In this document: positions 10,621-23,765 of the stretch, piece by piece | Numbering within the stretch: position 1 is the stretch's first letter | Layout: each line of letters opens with the position of its first letter | Assembly: GCA_963580455.1 (NCBI GenBank) | Contig: OY756965.1 | Coordinates: 9,994,501-10,058,500, forward strand | Origin: Euonymus europaeus | Lineage: Eukaryota > Streptophyta > Magnoliopsida > Celastrales > Celastraceae | Direction: 5' to 3' | Length of the DNA stretch: 64,000 nucleotides | Translations under genes and position numbers: made by a program | The notes under the pieces: model-generated | Databases searched by the model: none | Told to the model about the DNA's origin: nothing | Seen by the model: the letters and a program-made list of their open reading frames with translations, nothing else

Positions 10621-13010
10621 ATCAAAGTTGCTCGGTGTACACTTTTTATTGTTCTTCTATGTCCAATTTTACGAGTATAAGGTTTCGTTATTATTTCGAT
10701 GCGAAAACAACAACTTTCTATGACAAATGGACAAAACCGTTAAAAGCTCCCAAATAGAGAGAGTTGAGCAATTTCGGACCATCAAAGTTGCTCGGTGTAC
10801 ACTTTTTATTGTTCTTCTATGTCCAATTTTACGAGTATAAGCTTCGTAGATTATTTCGATGCCAAAACACCAACTTTCTATTACAAATAGACAAAACCAT
10901 TAAAAGCTCCTGCATAGAGAGAGTTGAGCAACTTCGGACTATCAAAGTTGCTCGGTGTACACTTTTTATTGTTCTTCTATGTCCAATTTTATGAGTATAA
11001 GCTTCGTAGATTATTTCGATGCCAAAACAACAACTTCTATGACAAATGGACAAAACCGTTAAAAGCCCCTCCATATAGAGAGTTGAGCAACTTCGGACCA
11101 ACAAAGTTGCTCGGTGTACACTTTTTATTGTTCTTCTATGTCCAATTTTACGAGTATAAGGTTTCGTTATTATTTCGATGTCAAAACAACAACTTCTATG
11201 ACAAATGGATAAAACCGTTAAAAGCTCCCAAATAGAGAGAGTTGAGCAATTTCGGACCATCAAAGTTGCTCGGTGTACACTTTTTATTGTTCTTCTATCT
11301 CCAATTTTACGAGTATAAGCTTCGTAGATTATTTCGATGCCAAAACAACAACTTCTATGACAAATGGACAAAACCGTTAAAAGCTCCCAAATAGAGAGAG
11401 TTGAGCAATTTCGGACCATCAAAGTTGCTCGGTGTACACTTTTTATTGTTCTTCTATGTCCAATTTTACGAGTATAAGCTTCGTAGATTATTTCGATGCC
11501 AAAACAACAACTTTCTATGACAAATGGACAAAACCGTTAAAAGCCCCTCCATATAGAGAGTTGAGCAACTTCGGACCAACAAAGTTGCTCGGTGTACACT
11601 TTTTATTGTTCTTCTATGTCCAATTTTACGAGTATAAGGTTTCGTTATTATTTCGATGTCAAAACAACAACTTCTATGACAAATGGACAAAACCGTTAAA
11701 AGCTCCCAAATAGAGAGAGCTGAGCAATTTCGGACCATCAAAGTTGCTCGGTGTACACTTTTTATTGTTCTTCTATGTCCAATTTTACGAGTATAAGCTT
11801 CGTAGATTATTTCGATGCCAAAACAACAACTTCTATGACAAATGGACAAAACCGTTAAAAGCTCCCAAATAGAGAGAGTTGAGCAACTTCGGACCATCAA
11901 AGTTGCTCGGTGTACACTTTTTATTGTTCTTCTATGTCTAATTTTACGAGTATAAGCTTCGTAGATTATTTCGATGCCAAAACAACAACTTTCTATGACA
12001 AATGGACAAAACCGTTAAAAGCCCCTCCATATAGAGAGTTGAGCAACTTCGGACCAACAAAGTTGCTCGGTGTACACTTTTTATTGTTCTTCTATGTCCA
12101 ATTTTACGAGTATAAGGTTCGTTATTATTTCGATGCCAAAACAACAACTTCTATGACAAATGGACAAAACCGTTAAAAGCTCCCAAATAGAGAGAGTTGA
12201 GCAATTTCGGACCATCAAAGTTGCTCGGTGTACACTTTTTATTGTTCTTCTATGTCCAATTTTACGAGTATAAGCTTCGTAGATTATTTCGATGCCAAAA
12301 CAACAACTTTCTATTACAAATGGACAAAACCGTTAAAAGCTCCTACATATAGAGAGTTGAGCAACTTCGGACCATCAAAGTTACTCGGTGTACACTTTTT
12401 ATTGTTCTTCTATGTCCAATGTTACGAGTATAGGCTTCGTAGATTATTTCGATGCCAAAACAACAACTTTCTATTACAAATGGACAAAATCGTTAAAAGC
12501 TCCTACATAGAGAGAGTTGAGCAACTTCGGACTATCAAAGTTGCTCGGTGTACACTTTTTATTGTTCTTCTATGTCCAATGTTACGAGTATAAGCTTCGT
12601 AGATTATTTCGATGCCAAAACAACAACTTTCTATGACAAATGACAAAACCGTTAAAAGCCCCTCCATATAGAGAGTTGAGCAACTTCGGACCAACAAAGT
12701 TGCTCAGTGTACACTTTTTATTGTTCTTCTATGTCCAATTTTACGAGTATAAGCTTCGTAGATTATTTCGATGCCAAAACAACAACTTCTATGACAAATG
12801 GACAAAACCGTTAAAAGCTCCCAAATAGAGAGAGTTGAGCAACTTCGGACCATCAAAGTTGCTCGGTGTACTTTTTTTATTGTTCTTCTATGTCCAATTT
12901 TACGAGTATAAGCTTCGTAGATTATTTCGATGCCAAAACAACAACTTTCTATGGCAAATGGACAAAATCGTTAAAAGCTCCCAAATAGAGAGAGTTGAGC
13001 AATTTCGGAC
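10620..13010 (+). repeat. Dimer/trimer stretch between higher-order blocks
   Basis: The stretch contains 478 bp trimers (for example starts near 11432 and 11910) made of a 160 bp R with CCCCTCCATATAG, a 159 bp S, and a 159 bp R with TCCCAAATAG. Private changes include CTATCTCC near 11297, AGAGCTGAG near 11717, AAGGTTCGTTATT with a lost T near 12115, AAATGACAAAACC with a lost G near 12640, CTCAGTG near 12704 and GTACTTTTTTT near 12869. I found no long copy of it elsewhere in the window. Confidence 0.75.
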
Positions 13011-16000
13011 CATCAAAGTTGCTCGGTGTACACTTTTTATTGTTCTTCTATGTCCAATTTTACGAGTATAAGCTTCGTAGATTATTTCGATGCCAAAACA
13101 ACAACTTCTATGACAAATGGACAAAACCGTTAAAAGCTCCCAAATAGAGAGAGTTGAGCAACTTCGGACTATCAAAGTTGCTCGGTGTACACTTTTTATT
13201 GTTCTTCTATGTCCAATTTTACGAGTATAAGCTTCGTAGATTATTTCGATGCCAAAACAACAACTTTCTATGACAAATGGACAAAACCGTTAAAAGCCCC
13301 TCCATATAGAGAGTTGAGCAACTTCGGACCAACAAAGTTGCTCGGTGTAGACTTTTTATTGTTCTTCTATGTCCAATTTTACGAGTATAAGGTTTCGTTA
13401 TTATTTCGATGCCAAAACAACAACTTCTATGACAAATGGACAAAACCGTTAAAAGCTCCCAAATAGAGAGAGTTGAGCAATTTCGGACCATCAAAGTTGC
13501 TCGGTGTACACTTTTTATTGTTCTTCTATGTCCAATTTTACGAGTATAAGCTTCGTAGATTATTTCGATGCCAAAACAACAACTTTCTATTACAAATGGA
13601 CAAAACCGTTAAAAGCTCCTCCATATAGAGAGTTGAGCAACTTCGGACCATCAAAGTTACTCGGTGTACACTTTTTATTGTTCTTCTATGTCCAATGTTA
13701 CAAGTATAAGCTTCGTAGATTATTTCGATGCCAAAACAACAACTTTCTATTACAAATGGACAAAATCGTAAAAAGCTCCTACATAGAGAGAGTTGAGCAA
13801 CTTCGGACTATCAAAGTTGCTCGGTGTACACTTTTTATTGTTCTTCTATGTCCAATGTTACGAGTATAAGCTTCGTAGATTATTTCGATGCCAAAACAAC
13901 AACTTTCTATGACAAATGGACAAAACCGTTAAAAGCCCCTCCATATAGAGAGTTGAGCAACTTCGGACCAACAAAGTTGCTCGGTGTACACTTTTTATTG
14001 TTCTTCTATGTCCAATTTTAAGAGTATAAGCTTCGTAGATTATTTCGATGCCAAAACAACAACTTCTATGACAAATGGACAAAACCGTTAAAAGCTCGCA
14101 AATAGAGAGAGTTGAGCAATTTCGGACCATCAAAGTTGCTCGGTGTACACTTTTTATTGTTCTTCTATGTCCAATTTTACGAGTATAAGCTTCGTAGATT
14201 ATTTCGATGCCAAAACAACAACTTTCTATGACAAATGGACAAAACCGTTAAAAGCCCCTCCATATAGAGAGTTGAGCAACTTCGGACCAACAAAGTTGCT
14301 CGGTGTACACTTTTTATTGTTCTTCTATGTCCAATTTTACGAGTATAAGGTTTCGTTATTATTTCGATGTCAAAACAACAACTTCTATGACAAATGGACA
14401 AAACCGTTAAAAGCTCCCAAATAGGGAGAGTTGAGCAATTTCGGACCATCAAAGTTGCTCGGTGTACACTTTTTATTGTTCTTCTATGTCCAATTTTACG
14501 AGTATAAGCTTCGTAGATTATTTCGATGCCAAAACAACAACTTCTATGACAAATGGACAAAACCGTTAAAAGCTCTCAAATGGAGAGAGTTGAGCAACTT
14601 CGGACCATCAAAGTTGCTCGGTGTACACTTTTTATTGTTCTTCTATGTCCAATTTTACGAGTATAAGCTTCGTAGATTATTTCGATGCCAAAACAAAAAC
14701 TTTCTATGACAAATGGACAAAACCGTTAAAAGCCCCTCCATATAGAGAGTTGAGCAACTTCGGACCAACAAAGTTGCTCGGTGTACACTTTTTATTGTTC
14801 TTCTATGTCCAATTTTACGAGTATAAGGTTTCGTTATTATTTCGATGCCAAAACAACAACTTCTATGACAAATGGACAAAACCGTTAAAAGCTCCCAAAT
14901 AGAGAGAGTTGAGCAATTTCGGACCATCAAAGTTGCTCGGTGTACACTTTTTATTGTTCTTCTATGTCCAATTTTACGAGTATAAGCTTCGTAGACTATT
15001 TGAATGCCAAAACAACAACTTTCTATTACAAATGGACAAAACCGTTAAAAGCTCCTCCATATAGAGAGTTGAGCAACTTCGGACCATCAAAGTTACTCGG
15101 TGTACACTTTTTAGTGTTCTTCTATGTCCAATGTTACGAGTATAAGCTTCGTAGATTATTTCGATGCCAAAACAACAACTTTCTATTACAAATGGACAAA
15201 ATCGTTAAAAGCTCCTACATAGAGAGAGTTGAGCAACTTCGGACTATCAAAGTTGCTCGGTGTACACTTTTTATTGTTCTTCTATGTCCAATGTTACGAG
15301 TATAAGCTTCGTAGATTATTTCGATGCCAAAACAACAACTTTCTTTTACAAATGGACAAAACCGTTAAAAGCTCCTCCATAGAGAGAGTTGAGCAACTTC
15401 GGACTATCAAAGTTGCTCGGTGTACACTTTTTATTGTTCTTTTATGTCAAAGTTTACGAGTATAAGATTCCGATATTTTTTCGATGGCAAAACACCAACT
15501 TTCTATGACAAATGGACAAAACCATTAAAAGCTCCTCCATATAGAGAGTTGAGCAACTTCGGACCATCAAAGTTACTCGGTGTACACTTTTTATTGTTCT
15601 TCTATGTCCAATGTTACGAGTATAAGCTTCGTAGATTATTTCGATGCAAAAACAACAACTTTCTATGACAAATGGACAAAACCGTTAAAAGCACCTCCAT
15701 ATAGAGAGTTGAGCAACTTCGGATCATCAAAGTTGCTCGGTGTACACTTTTTATTGTTCTTCTATGTCCAATTTTACGAGTATAAGGTTTCGTTATTATT
15801 TCGATGCGAAAACAACAATTTTCTATGACAAATGTACAAAACCGTTAAAAGCTCCCAAATAGAGAGAGTTGAGCAATTTCGGACCATCAAAGTTGCTCGG
15901 TGTACACTTTTTATTGTTCTTCTATGTCCAATTTTATGAGTATAAGCTTCCTAGATTATTTCGATGCCAAAACACCAACTTTCTACTACAAATAGACAAA

Positions 16001-17640
16001 ACCATTAAAAGCTCCTGCATAGAGAGAGTTGAGCAATTTTGGACCATCAAAGTTGCTCGGTGTACACTTTTTATTGTTCTTCTATGTCCAATTTTACGAG
16101 TATAAGCTTCGTAGATTATTTCGATGCCAAAACAACAACTTCTATGACAAATGGACAAAACCGTTAAAAGCTCCCAAATAGAGAGAGTTGAGCAATTTCG
16201 GACCATCAAAGTTGCTCTGTGTACACTTTTTATTGTTCTTCTATGTCCAATTTTACGAGTATAAGCTTCGTAGATTATTTCGATGCCAAAACAACAACTT
16301 TCTATGACAAATGGACAAAACCGTTAAAAGCCCCTCCATATAGAGAGTTGAGCAACTTCGGACCAACAAAGTTGCTCGGTGTACACTTTTTATTGTTCTT
16401 CTATGTCCAATTTTACGAGTATAAGGTTTCGTTATTATTTCGATGTCAAAACAACAACTTCTATGACAAATGGACAAAACCGTTAAAAGCTCCCAAATAG
16501 AGAGAGTTGAGCAACTTCGGACTATCAAAGTTGCTCGTTGTACACTTTTTATTGTTCTTGTATGTCCAATTTTATGAGTATAAGCTTCGTAGATTATTTC
16601 GATGCCAAAACAACAACTTTCTATGATAAATGGACAAAACCGTTAAAAGCCCCTCCATATAGAGAGTTGAGCAACTTCGGACCAACAAAGTTGCTCGGTG
16701 TACACTTTTTATTGTTCTTCTATGTCCAATTTTACGAGTATAAGGTTTCGTTATTATTTCGATGTCAAAACAACAACTTCTATGACAAATGGACAAAACC
16801 GTTAAAAGCTCCCAAATAGAGAGAGTTGAGCAATTTCGGACCATCAAAGTTGCTCGGTGTACACTTTTTATTGTTCTTCTATGTCCAATTTTACGAGTAT
16901 AAGCTTCGTAGATTATTTCGATGCCAAAACAACAACTTTCTATTACAAATGGACAAAACCGTTAAAAGCTCCTCCATATAGAGAGTTGAGCAACTTCGGA
17001 CCATCAAAGTTACTCGGTGTACACTTTTTATTGTTCTTATGTGTCCAATGTTACGGTATAAGCTTCGTAGATTATTTCGATGCCAAAACAACCACTTTCT
17101 ATTACAAATGGACAAAATCGTTAAAAGCTCCTACATAGAGAGAGTTGAGCAACTTCGGACCATCAAAGTTACTCGGTGTACACTTTTTATTGTTCTTCTA
17201 TGTCCAATGTTACGAGTATAAGCTTCGTAGATTATTTCGATGCCAAAACAACAACTTTCTTTTACAAATGGACAAAACCGTTAAAAGCTCCTCCATAGAG
17301 AGAGTTGAGCAACTTCGGACTATCAAAGTTGCTCGGTGTACACTTTTTATTGTTCTTTTATGTCAAATTTTATGAGTATAAGCTTCGTAGATTATTTCGA
17401 TGCCAAAACAACAACTTTCTATGACAAATGGACAAAACCGTTAAAAGCCCCTCCATATAGAGAGTTGAGCAACTTCGGACCAACAAAGTTGCTCGGTGTA
17501 CACTTTTTATTGTTCTTCTATGTCCAATTTTACGAGTATAAGGTTTCGTTATTATTTCGATGTCAAAACAACAACTTCTATGACAAATGGACAAAACCGT
17601 TAAAAGCTCCCAAATAGAGAGAGTTGAGCAATTTCGGACC
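13010..17640 (+). repeat. 29-monomer higher-order unit (4,629 bp), copy 1
   Basis: This block matches the sequence 4,629 bp downstream. Shared rare bases include AATCGTAAAAAGC near 13765 and 18394, CAATTTTAAGAG near 14016 and 18645, and AAGCTCTCAAAT near 14570. AGACTATTT near 14993 and CGATGGCAAAAC near 15482 are found again at 19623 and 19950. It includes a Q copy near 15465 and the first P copy at 15944. Near 17053 one monomer reads TGTTACGGTATAAG, with a lost base, a change shared with 24394. Confidence 0.82.
15944..16103 (+). repeat. P-class monomer variant (AAGCTTCCTAG start)
   Basis: A G-to-C change turns CTTCGTAG into CTTCCTAG, removing a CpG. The same copies read CAAAACACCAACTTTCTACT, ACAAATAGACAAAACCATT and GCTCCTGCATAGAG. 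Copies lie near 15944, 20411, 22805, 23125, 23605 and 25358, all within 15.9-25.5 kb. A related earlier copy near 10840 shares CACCAAC and CTGCATAG but keeps CTTCGTAG, and looks like the precursor form. The shared set of linked changes shows these copies descend from one amplified block. Confidence 0.9.
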
Positions 17641-20600
17641 ATCAAAGTTGCTCGGTGTACACTTTTTATTGTTCTTCTATGTCCCATTTTACGAGTATAA
17701 GCTTCGTAGATTATTTCGATGCCAAAACAACAACTTCTATGAAAAATGGACAAAACCGTTAAAAGCTCCCAAATAGAGAGAGTTGAGCAACTTCGGACTA
17801 TCAAAGTTGCTCGGTGTACACTTTTTATTGTTCTTCTATGTCCAATTTTACGAGTATAAGCTTCGTAGATTATTTCGATGCCAAAACAACAACTTTCTAT
17901 GACAAATGGACAAAACCGTTAAAAGCCCCTCCATATAGAGAGTTGAGCAACTTCGGACCAACAAAGTTGCTCGGTGTACACTTTTTATTGTTCTTCTATG
18001 TCCAATTTTACGAGTATAAGGTTTCGTTATTATTTCGATGCCAAAACAACAACTTCTATGACAAATGGACAAAACCGTTAAAAGCTACCAAATAGAGAGA
18101 GTTGACCAATTTCGGACCATCAAAGTTGCTCGGTGTACACTTTTTATTGTTCTTCTATGTCCAATTTTACGAGTATAAGCTTCGTAGATTATTTCGATGC
18201 CAAAACAACAACTTTCTCTTACAAATGGACAAAACCGTTAAAAGCTCCTCCATATAGAGAGTTGAGCAACTTCGGACCATCAAAGTTACTCGTTGTACAC
18301 TTTTTATTGTTCTTCTATGTCCAATGTTACGAGTATAAGCTTCGTAGATTATTTCGGTGCCAAAACAACAACTTTCTATTACAAATGGACAAAATCGTAA
18401 AAAGCTCCTACATAGAGAGAGTTGAGCAACTTCGGACGATCAAAGTTGCTCGGTGTACACTTTTTATTGTTCTTCTATGTCCAATGTTACGAGTATAAGC
18501 TTCGTAGATTATTTCGATGCCAAAACAACAACTTTCTATGACAAATGGACAAAACCGTTAAAAGCCCCTCCATATAGAGAGTTGAGCAACTTCGGACCAA
18601 CAAAGTTGCTCGGTGTACACTTTTTATTGTTCTTCTATGTCCAATTTTAAGAGTATAAGCTTCGTAGATTATTTCGATGCCAAAACAACAACTTCTATGA
18701 CAAATGGACAAAACCGTTAAAAGCTCCCAAATAGAGAGAGTTGAGCAATTTCGGACCATCAAAGTTGCTCGGTGTACACTTTTTATTGTTCTTCTATGTC
18801 CAATTTTACGAGTATAAGCTTCGTAGATTATTTCGATGCCAAAACAACAACTTTCTATGACAAATGGACAAAACCGTTAAAAGCCCCTCCATATAGAGAG
18901 TTGAGCAACTTCGGACCAACAAAGTTGCTCGGTGTACACTTTTTATTGTTCTTCTATGTCCAATTTTACGAGTATAAGGTTTCGTTATTATTTCGATGTC
19001 AAAACAACAACTTCTATGACAAATGGACAAAACCGTTAAAAGCTCCCAAATAGAGAGAGTTGAGCAATTTCGGACCATCAAAGTTGCTCGGTGTACACTT
19101 TTTATTGTTCTTCTATGTCCAATTTTACGAGTATAAGCTTCGTAGATTATTACGATGCCAAAACAACAACTTCTATGACAAATGGACAAAACCGTTAAAA
19201 GCTCTCAAATAGAGAGAGTTGAGCAACTTCGGACCATCAAAGTTGCTCGGTGTACACTTTTTATTGTTCTTCTATGTCCAATTTTACGAGTATAAGCTTC
19301 GTAGATTATTTCGATGCCAAAACAACAACTTTCTATGACAAATGGACAAAACCGTTAAAAGCCCCTCCATATAGAGAGTTGAGCAACTTCGGACCAACAA
19401 AGTTGCTCGGTGTACACTTTTTATTGTTCTTCTATATCCAATTTTACGAGTATAAGGTTTCGTTATTATTTCGATGCCAAAACAACAACTTCTATGACAA
19501 ATGGACAAAACCGTTAAAAGCTCACAAATAGAGAGAGTTGAGCAATTTCGGACCATCAAAGTTGCTCGGTGTACACTTTTTATTGTTCTTCTATGTCCAA
19601 TTTTACGAGTATAAGCTCGTAGACTATTTCAATGCCAAAACAACAACTTTCTATTACAAATGGACAAAACCGTTAAAAGCTCCTCCATATAGAGAGTTGA
19701 GCAACTTCGGACTATCAAAGTTGCTCGGTGTACACTTTTTATTGTTCTTCTATGTCCAATGTTACGAGTATAAGCTTCGTAGATTATTTCGATGCCAAAA
19801 CAACAACTTTCTTTTACAAATGGACAAAACCGTTAAAAGCTCCTCCATAGAGAGAGTTGAGCAACTTCGGACTATCAAAGTTGCTCGGTGTACACTTTTT
19901 ATTGTTCTTTTATGTCAAAGTTTACGAGTATAAGATTCCGATATTTTTTCGATGGCAAAACAGCAACTTTCTATGACAAATGGACAAAACCATTAAAAGC
20001 TCCTCCATATAGAGAGTTGAGCAACTTCGGACCATCAAAGTTACTAGGTGTACACTTTTTATTGTTCTTCTATGTCCAATGTTACGAGTATAAGCTTCGT
20101 AGATTATTTCGATGCAAAAACAACAACTTTCTATGACAAATGGACAAAACCGTTAAAAGCACCTCCATATAGAGAGTTGAGCAACTTCGGATCATCAAAG
20201 TTGCTCGGTGTACACTTTTTATTGTTCTTCTATGTCCAATTTTACGAGTATAAGGTTTCGTTATTATTTCGATGTCAAAACAACAACTTCTATGACAAAT
20301 GGACAAAACCGTTAAAAGCTCCCAAATAGAGAGAGTTGAGCAATTTCGGACCATCAAAGTTGCTCGGTGTACACTTTTTATTGTTCTTCTATGTCCAATT
20401 TTATGAGTATAAGCTTCCTAGATTATTTCGATGCCAAAACACCAACTTTCTACTACAAATAGACAAAACCATTAAAAGCTCCTGCATAGAGAGAGTTGAG
20501 CAATTTCGGACCATCAAAGTTGCTCGGTGTACACTTTTTATTGTTCTTCTATGTCCAATTTTACGAGTATAAGCTTCGTAGATTATTTCGATGCCAAAAC

Positions 20601-21430
20601 AACAACTTCTATGACAAATGGACAAAACCGTTAAAAGCTCCCAAATAGAAAGAGTTGAGCAATTTCGGACCATCAAAGTTGCTCTGTGTACACTTTTTAT
20701 TGTTCTTCTATGTCCAATTTTACGAGTATAAGCTTCGTAGATTATTTCGATGCCAAAACAACAACTTTCTATGACAAATGGACAAAACCGTTAAAAGCTC
20801 CTCCATATAGAGAGTTGAGCAACTTCGGACCAACAAAGTTGCTCGGTGTACACTTTTTATTGTTCTTCTATGTCCAATTTTACGAGTATAAGGTTTCGTT
20901 ATTATTTCGATGTCAAAACAACAACTTCTATGACAAATGGACAAAACCGTTAAAAGCTCCCAAATAGAGAGAGTTGAGCAACTTCGGACTATCAAAGTTG
21001 CTCGTTGTACACTTTTTATTGTTCTTGTATGTCCAATTTTATGAGTATAAGCTTCGTAGATTATTTCGATGCCAAAACAACAACTTCTATGACAAATGGA
21101 CAAAACCGTTAAAAGCCCCTCCATATAGAGAGTTGAGCAACTTCGGACCAACAAAGTTGCTCGGTGTACACTTTTTATTGTTCTTCTATGTCCAATTTTA
21201 CGAGTATAAGGTTTCGTTATTATTTCGATGTCAAAACAACAACTTCTATGACAAATGGACAAAACCGTTAAAAGCTCCCAAATAGAGAGAGTTGAGCAAT
21301 TTCGGACCATCAAAGTTGCTCGGTGTACACTTTTTATTGTTCTTCTATGTCCAATTTTACGAGTATAAGCTTCGTAGATTATTTCGATGCCAAAAGAACA
21401 ACTTCTATGACAAATGGACAAAACCGTTAA
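17640..21430 (+). repeat. 29-monomer higher-order unit, copy 2, with a one-monomer deletion
   Basis: The offset to copy 1 is 4,629 bp up to about 19600 and 4,467-4,468 bp after about 19700, so one monomer is missing in between. The deletion joins a monomer with AAGCTCGTAGACTATTTC (near 19614, itself missing a T) to the one whose junction reads TCCTCCATATAG with spacer GGACTATCA near 19708. Downstream, GATGGCAAAAC, the P copy at 20411, CTCTGTGTAC near 20684 and CTCGTTGTAC near 21001 all match copy 1. Similarity to copy 1 fades near 21330. Confidence 0.82.
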
Positions 21431-22965
21431 AAGCTCTCAAATAGAGAGAGTTGAGCAACTACGGACCATCAAAGTTGCTCGGTGTACACTTTTTATTGTT
21501 CTTCTATGTCCAATTTTACGAGTATAAGCTTCGTAGATTATTTCGATGCCAAAACAACAACTTTCTATGACAAATGGACAAAACCGTTAAAAGCCCCTCC
21601 ATATAGAGAGTTGAGCAACTTCGGACCAACAAAGTTGCTCGGTGTACACTTTTTATTGTTCTTCTATGTCCAATTTTACGAGTATAAAGTTTCGTTATTA
21701 TTTCGATGCCAAAACAACAACTTCTATGACAAATGGACAAAACCGTTAAAAGCTCCCAAATACAGAGAGTTGAGCAATTTCGGACCATCAAAGTTGCTCG
21801 GTGTACACTTTTTATTGTTCTTCTATGTCCAATTTTACGAGTATAAGCTTCGTAGACTATTTCAATGCCAAAACAACAACTTTCTATTACAAATGGACAA
21901 AACCGTTAAAAGCTCCTCCATATAGAGAGTTGAGCAACTTCGGACCATCAAAGTTACTCGGTGTACACTTTTTATTGTTCTTCTATGTCCAATGTTACGA
22001 GTATAAGCTTCGTAGATTATTTCGATGCCAAAACAACAACTTTCTATTACAAATGGACAAAATCGTTAAAAGCTCCTACATAGAGAGAGTTGAGCAACTT
22101 CGGACTATCAAAGTTGCTCGGTGTACACTTTTTATTGTTCTTCTATGTCCAATGTTACGAGTATAAGCTTCGTAGATTATTTCGATGCCAAAACAACAAC
22201 TTTCTTTTACAAATGGACAAAACCGTTAAAAGCTCCTCCATAGAGAGAGTTGAGCAACTTCGGACTATCAAAGTTGCTCGGTGTACACTTTTTATTGTTC
22301 TTTTATGTCAAAGTTTACGAGTATAAGATTCCGATATTTTTTCGATGGCAAAACACCAACTTTCTATGACAAATGGACAAAACCATTAAAAGCTCCTCCA
22401 TATAGAGAGTTGAGCAACTTCGGACCATCAAAGTTACTAGGTGTACACTTTTTATTGTTCTTCTATGTCCAATGTTACGAGTATAAGCTTCGTAGATTAT
22501 TTCGATGCAAAAACAACAACTTTCTATGACAAATGGACAAAACCGTTAAAAGCACCTCCATATAGAGAGTTGAGCAACTTCGGATCATCAAAGTTGCTCG
22601 GTGTACACTTTTTATTGTTCTTCTATGTCCAATTTTACGAGTATAAGGTTTCGTTATTATTTCGATGCGAAAACAACAATTTTCTATGACAAATGTACAA
22701 AACCGTTAAAAGCTCCCAAATAGAGAGAGTTGAGCAATTTCGGACCATCAAAGTTGCTCGGTGTACACTTTTTATTGTTCTTCTATGTCCAATTTTATGA
22801 GTATAAGCTTCCTAGATTATTTCGATGCCAAAACACCAACTTTCTACTACAAATAGGCAAAACCATTAAAAGCTCCTGCATAGAGAGAGTTGAGCAATTT
22901 CGGACCATCAAAGTTGCTCGGTGTACACTTTTTATTGTTCTTCTATGTCCAATTTTACGAGTATA
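21430..22965 (+). repeat. Third, partial copy of the 29-monomer unit
   Basis: This stretch matches 14569-16104 at offset 6,861 (43 monomers) and keeps the monomer deleted in copy 2. Shared marks are AAGCTCTCAAAT near 21430, AGACTATTTC near 21855, GATGGCAAAAC near 22345, GATGCGAAAACAACAATTT near 22666, AAATGTACAAAACC near 22690 and the P copy at 22805. With copy 2 it shares TTACTAGGTG (near 22435 and 20041), absent from copy 1. It therefore mixes features of both earlier copies. Confidence 0.78.
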
Positions 22966-23765
22966 AGGTTTCGTTATTATTTCGATGCGAAAACAACAAT
23001 TTTCTATGACAAATGTACAAAACCGTTAAAAGCTCCCAAATAGAGAGAGTTGAGCAATTTCGGACCATCAAAGTTGCTCGGTGTACACTTTTTATTGTTC
23101 TTCTATGTCCAATTTTATGAGTATAAGCTTCCTAGATTATTTCGATGCCAAAACACCAACTTTCTACTACAAATAGACAAAACCATTAAAAGCTCCTGCA
23201 TAGAGAGAGTTGAGCAATTTCGGACCATCAAAGTTGCTCGGTGTACACTTTTTATTGTTCTTCTATGTCCAATTTTACGAGTATAAGCTTCGTAGATTAT
23301 TTCGATGCAAAAACAACAACTTTCTATGACAAATGGACAAAACCGTTAAAAGCACCTCCATATAGAGAGTTGAGCAACTTCGGATCATCAAAGTTGCTCG
23401 GTGTACACTTTTTATTGTTCTTCTATGTCCAATTTTACGAGTATAAGGTTTCGTTATTATTTCGATGCGAAAACAACAATTTTCTATGACAAATGTACAA
23501 AACCGTTAAAAGCTCCCAAATAGAGAGAGTTGAGCAATTTCGGACCATCAAAGTTGCTCGGTGTACACTTTTTATTGTTCTTCTATGTCCAATTTTATGA
23601 GTATAAGCTTCCTAGATTATTTCGATGCCAAAACACCAACTTTCTACTACAAATAGACAAAACCATTAAAAGCTCCTGCATAGAGAGAGTTGAGCAATTT
23701 CGGACCATCAAAGTTGCTCGGTGTACACTTTTTATTGTTCTTCTATGTCCAATTTTATGAGTATA
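22650..23765 (+). repeat. Local expansion of an S-P dimer
   Basis: An S monomer reading GATGCGAAAACAACAATTT and AAATGTACAAAACC, followed by a P monomer, appears three times here, with P starts near 22805, 23125 and 23605. The spacings are 320 and 480 bp; the second gap contains one extra R monomer with GCACCTCCATATAG. In copy 1 of the larger unit the dimer occurs once (near 15785-16103). This is a small, recent expansion nested in an older block. Confidence 0.85.

Noticed and set aside
12110..12125. RNA polymerase III B box in AAGGTTCG
   Set aside because: Only GGTTCG matches; the following A and CC of GGTTCGANNCC are absent, and there is no A box or tRNA-like fold. The T5 run elsewhere in each monomer is not enough to call a Pol III terminator.
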